A stretch of DNA of 53,769 nucleotides from Acanthaster planci (lineage: Eukaryota > Echinodermata > Asteroidea > Valvatida > Acanthasteridae): NCBI RefSeq assembly GCF_001949145.1, contig NW_019091543.1, positions 339,150 through 392,918 on the forward strand, read 5' to 3'. Made by a program: the position numbers and the translations under genes. Under the pieces are notes generated by a model. That model saw nothing but the letters and a program-made list of their open reading frames with translations, was not told the DNA's origin and did no database searches. Positions within the stretch are counted from its first letter, which is position 1; each line of letters opens with the position of its first letter. Of this stretch, positions 10,995 through 21,145 are shown piece after piece.

Positions 10995-11280
10995 AGATGA
11001 GTGCCACTCTGCATATGTAGTGACTGTTTGGGTAGGTAGAGCGCCGTAGACTTCTCCCCACAGTAGTGTGGGTCAAGTCTACTAGAGAATACCTACCCAA
11101 CCAGTCCTCTCCCGCCCGTCCTCCCCACTTGGCTACGACATTCCAAGTCACTTTCAAAAAGAAGGACGAACATGGTGGCATGACGGCAGTGCATAGTGGG
11201 AGGTCAAGGGGCACCATGGATGATACAGCGAATAGCTCTTGCGCATGGGAAATTTGTATATGTAGTGACTGGATGGATGG
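10995..11280. repeat. DIRS-type terminal repeat and internal complementary region, diverged copy
   Basis: Blocks ctcccgcccgtcctccccac, ttggct, aaagaaggac, aacatggtggca, gcatgggaaatttg and atatgtag occur in the same order as in 43355-43530 of the intact DIRS element. The leading half (gcatatgtagtgactgtttgggtaggta) pairs in part with tacctacccaa about 50 bp further on. This mirrors the palindromic arrangement at 43318-43560. It ends where Tigger sequence starts. Confidence 0.65.
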
Positions 11281-12415
11281 ATTTTGGCTTGACTGCTTTC
11301 CATGCTTCTGCGATCATGTAGCATGCGTCCTTGAGAGTGATGGACTTCAAAACTGAAGTCAAGTCTGTGTCCACATTGTTGTCTAGTACGAGGCAGAGAA
11401 GATGTTTCCGATAGACTTTCTTAATGGCCTGCATCACACCGCAATCCATCGGCTGCATCTTTGATGTAGTGTTTGGAGGAAGGAATTGACATTGAATTCC
11501 TCCACAGTGGCTCACGAGGGGGTTCTTGGGCATGTGTCCAGAGCAGTTGTCAAGCAGTAGAACTGCCTTATGAGGCAGGTTATTCTTTGTCAGGAATTGT
11601 TTTACTTGTTTGACAAACTCTTGAAAGAACCAGTCCTTGAACAGTTTTGAGCCCACCCATGCATTTGCTTGGCTCTTGTATACCACAGGCAAGATCTTGT
11701 GATTGATGTGATGGAAACACTGTGGGTTTCTGGCCCACCATCGTAATTTTCAGCTTGTCACCAGTTTCATTGGTGCAGCAGAGTAGTGTCACCCGGTCTT
11801 TCGCCTGCTTGTGGCCCCGGTGCATTGCTCTCACCACTATGGGCGAGAGTTTTGTTGGGCAGCAGTCTCCAAAACAAGCCAGTCTCATCAGCATTGTAGC
11901 GCTGTTCTGACAACAGTTTTCGTTCATCAAGGTAGCAATGGTACGAGTTTCGGAACTCGGACATGGAGCCTTCACTTGGCGCGGACTGGCACTCTCCTGA
12001 CATGGAGTTCGTGTTTCCCGTGCCTTTCTTTAAATCTTTTCAACCAGCCAGTTGAAGCTGCAAATACGCTGTCCTCACCGTAGATGCGTCTGTCGAAAAA
12101 GACAGCTTTCTCAGCAAGGATGGGCTCTGAAACCATGGCTCCTTTACTGCGCTGAGCCTTAAACCAAGTGAAACCAGCATTCTCTACTGCCTCACTGTCT
12201 GATTTCCACATCCTCTTTCGCATCATGCCAACCGGGTTGTCAGTCTGGGTTCCCAGAAATTCCTTGATCTTGTCCTGCTGCAACTTGTAAATTTCATTGA
12301 CCGTTGAGCAGCCAATTCTATAATCTCGAGCGATAGCTACTTGCGAGGCTCCTCCATCAATTCTCTTGATGATTTCTTGCTTATCAGCAAGGGTCACAAT
12401 CTTTCTCTTTCCCAT
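11281..12415 (-). pseudogene. Tigger/pogo-type transposase, frameshifted
   Basis: The Met at 12415 starts MGKRKIVTLADKQEIIKRI, a CENP-B/Pipsqueak-type helix-turn-helix (residues about 8-50). A Tc5-type second DNA-binding domain (residues about 70-140, containing STGWLKRFKERHG) follows. The DDE_1 catalytic domain continues in three other frames: first Asp in YNADETGLFW (about 11900), second Asp in LLLDNCSGH (about 11550), third Asp in MQPMDCGVMQAI (about 11440). All three catalytic acids remain readable, but the frame changes at least three times and the C-terminus breaks off after AEAWKAVKPKSIH, where DIRS-like sequence begins. Such enzymes cut and paste elements at TA sites; this copy cannot be active. 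Confidence 0.9.
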
Positions 12416-13035
12416 GACGAGCTTGGATGAGTTCGGAATATGCAGCGGAAAAGCAATAAAAGTGTAGATGTGTACTCAAGCACTGTAATCAGCAGAGTGG
12501 GAAGATTGTAAGCTATTTTGGCCATTTGAACCTTTCAAAAGCGGCTGCTGTCTTCAAACTCAAAAATCAAAGCTACTGCTCAGAATCGATCTCTGCAGCT
12601 GTGGCAAATCTTGATGACTTGTTTATCAGCAGCACCCTCTTTAGCCTATTGTTAGTGCAGTGCTATTGGGCACGTGCAGTTTTCCTCTGTACCCGAATGC
12701 GGAGTCACAAAACCAGTGTCCATTCAATTCCATTGCCTGATTAATCCTGCGTGCTGTGGCCATATTAGCAGACGACTTTGAACACGTGCCAATGACTCAC
12801 GTACCCAGTTTCTCAGCTAGCAAATTTTAATTAATTCTTCAACAACTAGTGGCTTTCCCTTCTAATCCTTGGGGAAATAATGGCCACTTGTTACTCTTCA
12901 GCATAAAAACCCTAACTGTTTTATCAAGTTGACGTTGGGGAATTACGAACAGCTACTGCATAATGTTCGGTAGGTTTTGTGTACAAAATATTGAATGTTC
13001 GGTATAAGGGTGTTCAGTATAGCGGCATTCCACTG
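11281..13035 (-). mobile_element. Tigger/pogo-like DNA transposon, 3'-truncated
   Basis: The element's 5' terminus is at 13035, where the plus strand reads gcggcattccactg followed by TA. On the minus strand that is CAGTGGAATGCCGC, a typical pogo/Tigger start next to a TA target. Subterminal copies of (a)ccgaacatt follow, as in this superfamily. The 5' untranslated part is about 620 bp. The opposite terminus is missing because the body stops abruptly at about 11280 against a DIRS-type terminal repeat. Confidence 0.75.
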
Positions 13036-13262
13036 TATTGTAATGCAAGAATTTGTTTATTTTTCTCTCCTTTGTTAATTTGGGTTTTTTTTGTAGTTCC
13101 GTGAGTTTAACATTATGAAGTGTTTGTGTGTACATTTTATAGTCTTGATTATTCTAATATAGGACACCAATTTTCGTAAGTGAACAAATTAAGCTCCCAA
13201 CATTACTGAGGTTCTGTGCATACAAAGTTGATAAATGCTCTTCCCCTCTTACTTTTCTACAG

Positions 13263-13441
13263 ATGTAAGTGCAATGGTCATGCCAGTGAGTGTATCAACA
13301 GCACAGGAATAGATAGTTCAGTGCGGCTTGTGTGCCGCTGTGAACATTTCACTGCTGGTGTGGACTGTAACGAGTGTCTACCATTCTATAATGACCAGCC
13401 ATGGAAGCCAGCTACATCTGTTGATGCTAATGAATGCCAAG
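13263..13441 (+). CDS. LAMC1: Laminin subunit gamma, LE repeat 1 exon
   Basis: Acceptor ttttctacag, then 179 nt, then donor gtagga. After one base finishing a codon it reads [15 protein letters not shown], continues through [20 protein letters not shown] and ends [13 protein letters not shown] plus one base. This is the first laminin EGF-like repeat that directly follows the N-terminal (LN) domain of gamma chains; [10 protein letters not shown] is diagnostic. The Cys spacing of an LE repeat is intact. Laminin gamma is a secreted subunit of the heterotrimer that builds basement membranes, and the LN-LE arm mediates polymerisation. The exon ends in phase 1, matching the exon at 37011. The LN-encoding exons were not found in the 11.6 kb between the BEN-like gene and here. 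Confidence 0.97.
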
Positions 13442-13769
13442 GTAGGAAAAATCACAACATGGCTTACGCACAATGTCCATGGATGCACTGCAGCCTCCCA
13501 TGGCCCGCCGATGTGCGGCGCTGGTGGAAAACATGCGTAACAATGGTTCACAGCTGAATGCATATTATGACATTCATAGCCTGCTGCGGCGCACTGCCAC
13601 TGATTTGCCTTGTATATTATAAGTCAGCTCTCGTTTTGGAAGGAATCGTCACAATTTAAAAAAAACACACATTTTTAGGGAACGTTAATTTGGACTGAAC
13701 CTGGACTGAACGGATCTGTCTTAGGGACAAGATCATAAATACTTTGACCATTCGCATGCATTCCTTCCG
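13442..13769. other. Start of the first laminin intron
   Basis: Intronic, with no recognisable feature. The whole intron (13442-37010, 23,569 bp) hosts the elements listed below. Confidence 0.8.
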
Positions 13770-14225
13770 TTATGCACACCCTCCTGTTCCTTTGTGTTCT
13801 GAATGACATTTCAGAATGCGTTCTTCACATTTCACAGACACGAGACACAGAGAGCGCATTGTTGTTATGTTCATGCTGCGTGCCTTTGCGAGCAAGAACG
13901 ACAGCATCCCATCAGAGGTGTGGAGAACATTTTGGTGGGTTGGATGCTTGGAATAAAAACAGTGATTACGTGATAGGGCAGGACAAAACTAAAACTACAA
14001 GTGGTCCAGGTTTGGATGAAGAAATGCTGGTAGGATGATGAAGATGGGAAGGATTAATAATTTTGTTGGGTTGGATGCTCAGAATAAAAAAAATTCATGT
14101 TGGGGTGGGAAATAATAAAAACCACACAGGGATAAAGAAATGCTGAAATGTTGAATAAAACTAACGATTATGCAGGCGGCAGGGAAAAAATAAAAACCAT
14201 GTGTATTTTATCCCACACGGTGTGG
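13770..14225. repeat. GGTCCAGGTTTGG / ATGCTCAGAATAAAA repeat region, copy 1
   Basis: Begins with a block near 13868-13915 (cattgttgttatgtt…gcgagcaagaacgacagc) that also occurs at 50211-50260. It then carries reiterated words ttgggttggatgct(c/t)(a/g)gaataaaa, gtccaggtttggatgaagaaatgct and (g)aataaaaacca. The same words in the same general order follow the matching block at 50.1-51.2 kb, so both are copies of one dispersed repeat with internal minisatellite structure. Confidence 0.6.
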
Positions 14226-17200
14226 GATAGTATCATTGATAGCTCGCTGTACAACTGAAAAAGTTGAGTCAAAATTTATGCAATTTCTACTGTTTAATTC
14301 ATTGCAATTCTTTTTTGTGAACTAATTTTCTCCAAATTCACAAATTCTTCATTAGAAAATCAACTTGCTACAAAGTTCTAGCTGAAAAATGGATTTTTCG
14401 CATGGTTACTTTTTATTCGTGAAGAAATTTTTGTCTCAAACCGGAACTGATTAAACCAATCTAGAACTAGTAAAAGCATTGTCATCATTTTCGTCGATCC
14501 TGTAAGTCCACATTAAACTTAGATTTAGGAAATAATTTTGTAGTATCTCAACACAAAAGGTGGACTACTGACAACATTTCACTGAAGCTTAAGGATTTTT
14601 TGGAGCTGCAGTATGACTGAATAATTTTCATGATCTGGAACTCGGAAAATGACTGTACCTGTACTTATACTAGAACGATTGTACGTACAGTGTACCACTC
14701 CAAGTCACAGTGAACAATCGCATACAACAGGAGGACCTGGCGTGCTGATTTAAAATAACTTGGATGCCTTCCTTTAGTGGAAGAATGCTAAAATTAGGTC
14801 CTGTAATGCCTGGAATTATTGTTGTCCTTTTCAGTTTTACATCGTGCTTGCAGAAACTTAAAGAGGCCAATAGCCAAACAGTGATCGCAGAAACTTTCTG
14901 TGGAGCCGTGCCCCAATTAATCCAATGGAAACAGTACTGCAAGTGTACTGTAACATGCCTTGTGTGATGAGTTGTTCCCAGACACTTTTGTGTTTACTGA
15001 CACCTCAGTGCATGCCTTGTTATTTTTTGTGGCGTGGTACTGTGCACATTTTTATCAAGGCAATTTTGTCCTCTGCCTCATGGTAGTATGGCAGACTTTA
15101 ATCAAAATGGTGAGAATAATGTGGGAGAAAGGGCTGTTGGACTAGCTGGGAAGAAATTTAAGGCAGGACACCAAAACGTTTTGACCCTCTGGATGCATCC
15201 ATATGCACTTCTCCTGTTCTGCACACACTACTTAAATCTGAACAAAATGCCCATTTTCTCTGCATGTGAAATGGGTCCGTGAAAACCATTCCTCCAACAG
15301 ACTTTTGTGAGTGGCTGTTAATGACTGTGTGTTAACATGCAGGAACAGGAAAAACTTGAAAGGTATGTGAAGTATGAATACATTTGGTGGGAGGATTAGA
15401 CCGTCGCACTGTGTCAGATAGCTGTATGAGCGTAATTCTATCGCCATGGACATTTGGAGACAAGTTCTAAACATTGGTAATCAATTTAACTTACTTACAA
15501 AGTTATGTTTGTTACGTTACAAAGTTACGTTTGTTTGAATACTTAATTGTTTCTAGTAACATGCAATGTACCTTACAGGTAGTATGCACATTTATGAAAA
15601 TTATAATAATACTTAAATTCCAAAAAGAAACAAAAACAGATAACATAGTTTCTCTTGTGTCTTGCTGCACCTTCAAGTTTATTCAATATTTTTATCCCGA
15701 CTATCAGTCAGTGTATTGCATTGCATTTTGCAATGCAGTATCGCCCAAATGTTGCACACTTTCTAAAATAAATCACACATTGTGCGATTAAAAATACACA
15801 GGGCTTCACACTGTAATATGCTAGAAATGACGATTCGATTTACACATACAGCTGCGAGCAGAGTGACATGCATGGCCGGCTAGGCTCCAGGCATGGTGTG
15901 CATGCAGCATGTACTGTACATGTAGAGCACACAACAGAACACGCTGTCATCATTTCACGTCTCACAGTTGGACATAGCATTAAGCATGTCAATCGAAGTT
16001 GAAAGTGATGAAGATAATAATAGTGATAATTTGTAGAGTGCAAATTCCATAATTATGCACTTACCAATTAAATAAATAAGGTTACAGTGTACAAGTATAC
16101 AGATGTAAAATTAATTAATGGAAGAGTGAAAACCAAGTTCAACTGACACTTGCTAGAATAAAACAGTGATTGATGTTGCATTTTGGACTAACGTTATGCT
16201 TTTGGTTATAGGGAAGATCGATGTAAAGCACAGTGCATCGTGTGCTGTCAGACTATGTATAAATTTTTAGAGTCCCCTTACATGTACATTGTGCCTTTGA
16301 CTTTCACTTGCAAAATCCATAATGCCATAATACATGCTGTTGAACGTTCAGTGTCACAAAATTTCGTCCAAAATTCAAAAATGGTGATGTCCGGAATTTG
16401 GGCAAGAATTTAGCTGAGTGTTCCCCTGAGTGGCGCACTTAGCTCCACTTACCTAAGGTAAAAAAACATACTTCCACTTCCAGTTTCCCAACCAACTCTC
16501 ATTTTTCGGTACAACCCAAAAGTTTTTATCGGCAAGTTAGAAATATAAATTTTAAAACTTTTTAAAGAATAAAAAATAAATAAATAAATAAATTTTGTCG
16601 TCTTTTCTGTCTTTACAAATCAATTTGGAAGTTCGTAGTGGGTCGACATTTTTGTAAAATCAGTATTTCTGAATCAGAATGTTGGGAGTTTTTCATTTCA
16701 CTTACGATGAAATTCAAGGTAAACAATTTCTCCAGCTAGGCACTGGAGGCAAAAAACCATAGTGCACCAGATTAGGATACGTCAGCATATCCTTCCACAA
16801 GTAGGCCATTGCCAGTCACACAGGAAAGCCAACACAGCTGAATAAAGATCAGATGCTTTCAACAGTGCAATTGATGTGGTGCATTAGTAAAAAGGGGCAG
16901 GATACTCACGTGTATTCAGCCATTGATGTTCATCATGTGCAGCCATTTTGGGCAGATCCTATGTGCAGGTATTTTACCCCTCTTTTCAGGTACTTAGCGC
17001 CTTCTTTGCCAACATTTTCCAGCCCTAGACTGAGAACCCACTTGCTCTGAAATAATTTTGAAAGACCATTGTTGAAGACTTTGTTTTATTGTTTTCTTTT
17101 ATATAGATATTCAGTGATTTCATGAAGTTATATTGTGAAAAAAAACTGCTACACACAATTAGGCTATTGCTTTGCAAACAAAATATTGCACAGCAGTTTT

Positions 17201-18539
17201 TGCTGTGCTAGTATTTTGAGGAAATTGAAAACTGATATCAATACCACTGATTTAGGGCAGATGGATTATGAACTCAAGCAATCTCAACATGGATCCTTAG
17301 GCGGGTACCCATGAGCACCAACAGATCAACAGTGGTTGTGATACCCAAGATCACAAGTTCAGATATATTGGTACCCAATAACCACTCAGCACCAACGACC
17401 GTTGTTTGATCATATTAGAACAAGCAATAAAATGTAAAACAACAAAGGTGCCCAGCACATGCAACTTGTTACACACCTGCGTAAATTAATGAAGCTTATC
17501 TAAAATCGCATGGCAGATGCAGTAATGATGAGCGAATAGCCTGTGTGGTTCTTCACAGGCTATGAATTTAAGACAAAATGTATGTAGCTTAATTTTCAGA
17601 ATATTAGCTGCGGCTTATACATTGACTCTCACGCTGAAAAGTGTCTCTGCGGCTTATACACCAGACAGCTAATCCAGCAAACTTTGAAGGATAAAATCAG
17701 TCACAAAAGCTGTGCCTGGGCTACGCGCTCTGCGTGCTGATGGCGCAGTCATATTTTCGTTGCTTGCGTCTTACATAACTTGAATCTCGGAGAATAAATA
17801 AAAATTCAAGTTGTCTGGATATTGAATTATTAAATGGAATTTCCTGGGCCATGGAGTCACAAAACACATACATGAACTGTGTACGTAATCATAACAAATT
17901 GTACTTGCTCTGCTGTGATGGCAACATTTTAGTGATTATTTTATTGCTTTTTTTTTCATTATTGTGTATTTTTTGCACACAAATAGTTATTTTACTGAGA
18001 TAGTTTTCTTGTTGTTACTTAAACGTTTCTTTCTACTAGTAAATAAAAATCAGCCGCTTAAATGGTACGTGTACCTAATACCTTCGTGTAGTAAATTTTT
18101 CACCAATCGTGTTCGGCATGACATGCCATAGAATCCCGGGCTTGTTAGGTTTCTGATGATGTCACTTTCTATGGTCACATGGTTATCGGAAAGAGTCAGC
18201 AATTGGACTGTCAATGAATAGGTCTGCAGTGGCGGTCAGGATAACCTGAAAGCAGGATTTGTCATGGTCATGGTCGGTGTGGGGTGGTGTATGTAGTGTG
18301 TGTGCCGTGCAGCATGCATGCAACACAGGGAATTGTGTCCAGCAGTGATGACTCGAACCAAGGTCTCGTCAAACGTGGTGGTCCTTTAGCTTCTGTTTTT
18401 TAATTGATTTGGCAGTGTTTTTTGATCAGCGTCACAAAAACTTTGAGAAAACTTGGTATTGTGAACATTCAGAGTTACAGGGGTATTTTTGTTCATAAAA
18501 TTGTATTCTTTTAGCAAGAAAAAGTCAGCCTAGTGACAG
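14226..18539. other. Intronic stretch, no gene recognised
   Basis: A/T-rich DNA with a short (ATAA)n tract at 16569-16593. Open frames at 14960-15282 and 15474-15791 were read and look fortuitous. A small local inverted repeat around agcctgtg…cacaggct lies at 17538-17565. Confidence 0.5.
16569..16593. repeat. (ATAA)n simple repeat
   Basis: Runs of ataa/aaat units in tandem; low complexity. Confidence 0.8.
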
Positions 18540-18712
18540 GCCTACAGACCCGCCAACATTGCCACATTCCTTCCTGAGGTGGGGCATTACCACACAATAG
18601 ATTAAAAAGTATTTAAATGAGCCTTCAGTTCATTCAAAATTTTAAACCATTGTGTGGTAATACCTGACCTCAGGAAGGAGTGTGGCATGTTGACAGGTAT
18701 GGGTCTAGAGGC
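18540..18712. mobile_element. Inverted-repeat MITE-like element
   Basis: Two ~60-bp arms face each other around a ~48-bp A/T-rich centre. The left arm (18540-18599) has gcct.cagaccc, caacattgccaca, tccttcctgaggt and attaccacacaat. The right arm (18649-18712) is its complement: attgtgtggtaat, acctcaggaagga, tgtggcatgttgacagg, gggtct.gaggc. The arms differ at several sites and by a 4-bp indel, so it is an old copy. It would fold into a long hairpin. It encodes nothing. Confidence 0.8.
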
Positions 18713-19697
18713 TTGAGTAGGAGGAATGTATTTTAAGCAGCTTAGATTAGGCATTTCAGATGATTTCCAAATTATTTCAGTACACAGTCAATTTATAGCA
18801 GATATGAAAGAGCATATCTTCAGGAGTTTAACAGGGAAAAAATAATTCCAAACGGTCAAGCGGTTCTCAAGATACATCCATTTGAATATCGCAAAACAAC
18901 TGTCTAATATTGACTCCCAGGTCAAAGGTCACCCTTTGTTTTTCTTTATAAAGTAAATGGCACCAGGAAAAGCTCACTTAACCCTAACAGTCCCAAATCC
19001 TCCGATTTCAATATGATTTTACATACACCCTAGGGGGTTAGGGTTAAACAAGGTTTTTCTTCTGTTACATTGGAAGGACACATTTTATTTCTGTCAAACT
19101 TGGCATTCTTACAAATTTGCACATCACTACTACAAATTTCCACATTTAAAATACAAATGTATACCTGATTTGCATATTTAATTGATATAAATGTCAATAA
19201 ACGAGATGTCCTGACTCCTGGCAGCTATATACTTCGATTAAATTTCTGATGTGGTGGTTACACATATGTTGGTAAACATTACTGTTTGTCTCATCTTAAA
19301 TAAAGCCATTTTCTAATTAATTAATCAATATATGCAATGCGTAAAATTGATCAATTTGCATAAATAATTATTCATGTTTTTCAACAGTACAGCACCAATT
19401 ATTGGGATTGTTGAGGATCAATGCCACGTGTACGGTATACTCCTAATGTATTTGACATACCCTGTACTCCTTAAAAACTACAGATGAAAGTTTAATTAAA
19501 TGAAAATGATTTGCATATTACCTTTAATTTGAGAAAAAATTGGAACAAGACAACCTTAAGGAATTCCGCAAATATTTGCAGTAAGTAAAGAGAGTTGTGG
19601 ATTTTTACAGCCCTTTGGGTGCAATGCCAACTGTCACTTTCATATCACAGAGCTTTGACTCCTATCACACCTGTGATTTTAGTTTTAGTATACTAAC
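18713..19697. other. Intronic stretch, no gene recognised
   Basis: A/T-rich. A short gap-repeat of ccctaa/ttaggg type (taaccctaacag and ctagggggttagggtta) sits at 18980-19046 and nothing else stands out. Confidence 0.5.
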
Positions 19698-19789
19698 ATT
19701 CTTGATATGGGTTTGCACTGGAAAGCTTTGTCCATCCTGAGCGAAGTGCCTCCGGTAGATACCAGCTTCCTTGGCATATGGTCCAATAT
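19698..19789 (-). CDS. Candidate internal exon of an unidentified minus-strand gene
   Basis: On the minus strand an acceptor (ctttttag) and a gttagt donor flank 92 nt. One frame reads IGPYAKEAGIYRRHFAQDG and continues SFPVQTHIKN, with G/C-rich third positions typical of coding sequence. Composition suggests a soluble protein; the family is not recognised. A second frame is also open. A donor (gtgagt at 20719 on the minus strand) lies 0.9 kb upstream, but none of the three phases joins the preferred frames cleanly, so an intermediate exon or a non-coding first exon is needed. It would be a gene nested antisense in the laminin intron. Confidence 0.4.
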
Positions 19790-20719
19790 CTAAAAAGTAC
19801 ACACAAAATAATAAGATCAAATATATAGCGTCTGCCATTAAACAAAAGTATAGATTATTTGTATGATTTATCATTAAAGGAAAAGAACAGGCAACAATTT
19901 AAAGGTTATTCTATATCACAATGATACTGATCACTATTGTTCTAGGCATGTTTCAAAAGTAGTCCTAAGTAGGAAAGTGTCCATAAATAACATGAAGTAA
20001 GTTACTTAGAAAGTTGCATTCTGCTAAAATTCTGTTCAAAATTGCAAAATGATTGGGTAACTTTAAAGAGAAGATTTTTCGAGATAGGCCTAGCAAACAT
20101 TATTTTGGTGTGACAGGTATTTTTTTATGATCAACCTTAAATTGGTGTAGATCGACCGGAAAGTCTAAACAAAATCTCTAAGTTTACAAATTGGCTTTGC
20201 TTTCTTTGGTTATATTTTCCCCTCGTACTTTGATAAATAAACCCTATTGAACAATGTCACAGACACGTTAACGCGGTGTTCACTTCATGACGTGAACACC
20301 TGAACAGTTTATCACGAAATAGAAACCACCACATGAGATGATTTTACGGAGCACATATTCGTACAATGATGTCATTTTTTAACTTAAAAAAACCCATTAC
20401 CAAGAGATTGGGAAACTTTTTACTCTTTAAGAATGGTATTAATGATTAATTTTGATGAGCTTATGATAAAAGGACTCGAAATATACGACGGTGATGATTC
20501 ACGTTTACGAATTTCTTGAACTAGTCGGGCACCCAGACTCCCATTATTATATGTGGGGGCGCCGTCGAGTGGTACGCAGTCTAGATTTAACGTGAACGAT
20601 TTCTCCGTGCAAACTGCTCAAACGTGGTCCGGAACAAATACATTTCCGGACGCTGTTACTTGGCCAATATTCTTAAAAACTCGTAATCATCAACTAATAT
20701 AAATATATTTTATACTCAC

Positions 20720-20850
20720 GATGTCACAAAACATAAGATCGTAAACTTCAAGGAGAAACACGGCGTTGAAATGTTGGTTGTGACGTAGCTTCTCAACCAC
20801 TGGGCCGATTTCGATGTGACAAACACACAATGAACATGAATCCTTCCTCT
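20720..20850 (-). CDS. Candidate first exon or 5' UTR upstream of 19698-19789
   Basis: Read on the minus strand, the sequence ends at a strong gtgagt donor after GACATC. One frame is open over more than 40 codons (ending HFNAVFLLEVYDLMFCDI). The flanking DNA (20480-20900) is richer in CG dinucleotides than its surroundings, as near a promoter. The assembly gap begins at 20902, so the start cannot be seen. Low confidence. Confidence 0.25.
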
Positions 20851-20901
20851 TTCGGAAAAGACCGGAGGGGTTCGGGTAGCTTTCAAAACACGCTCCGGAT
20901 T

Positions 20902-21145
20902 NNNNNNNNNNNNNNNNNNNNNNNNNNNNNNNNNNNNNNNNNNNNNNNNNNNNNNNNNNNNNNNNNNNNNNNNNNNNNNNNNNNNNNNNNNNNNNNNNNN
21001 NNNNNNNNNNNNNNNNNNNNNNNNNNNNNNNNNNNNNNNNNNNNNNNNNNNNNNNNNNNNNNNNNNNNNNNNNNNNNNNNNNNNNNNNNNNNNNNNNNNN
21101 NNNNNNNNNNNNNNNNNNNNNNNNNNNNNNNNNNNNNNNNNNNNN
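20902..21145. other. Assembly gap (244 N)
   Basis: A run of N. The reading frame that crosses it is meaningless. Confidence 1.

Noticed and set aside
1600-13262. Laminin N-terminal (LN) exon upstream of LE1
   Set aside because: No segment resembling the end of LN (tyrosine/alanine-rich strand leading to VGGR) with a phase-2 donor was found.
15060-15170. Frame with MADFNQNGENNVGERAVGLAGKK as a possible gene start
   Set aside because: No following exon, no family and no clear promoter. It is probably a decayed repeat.
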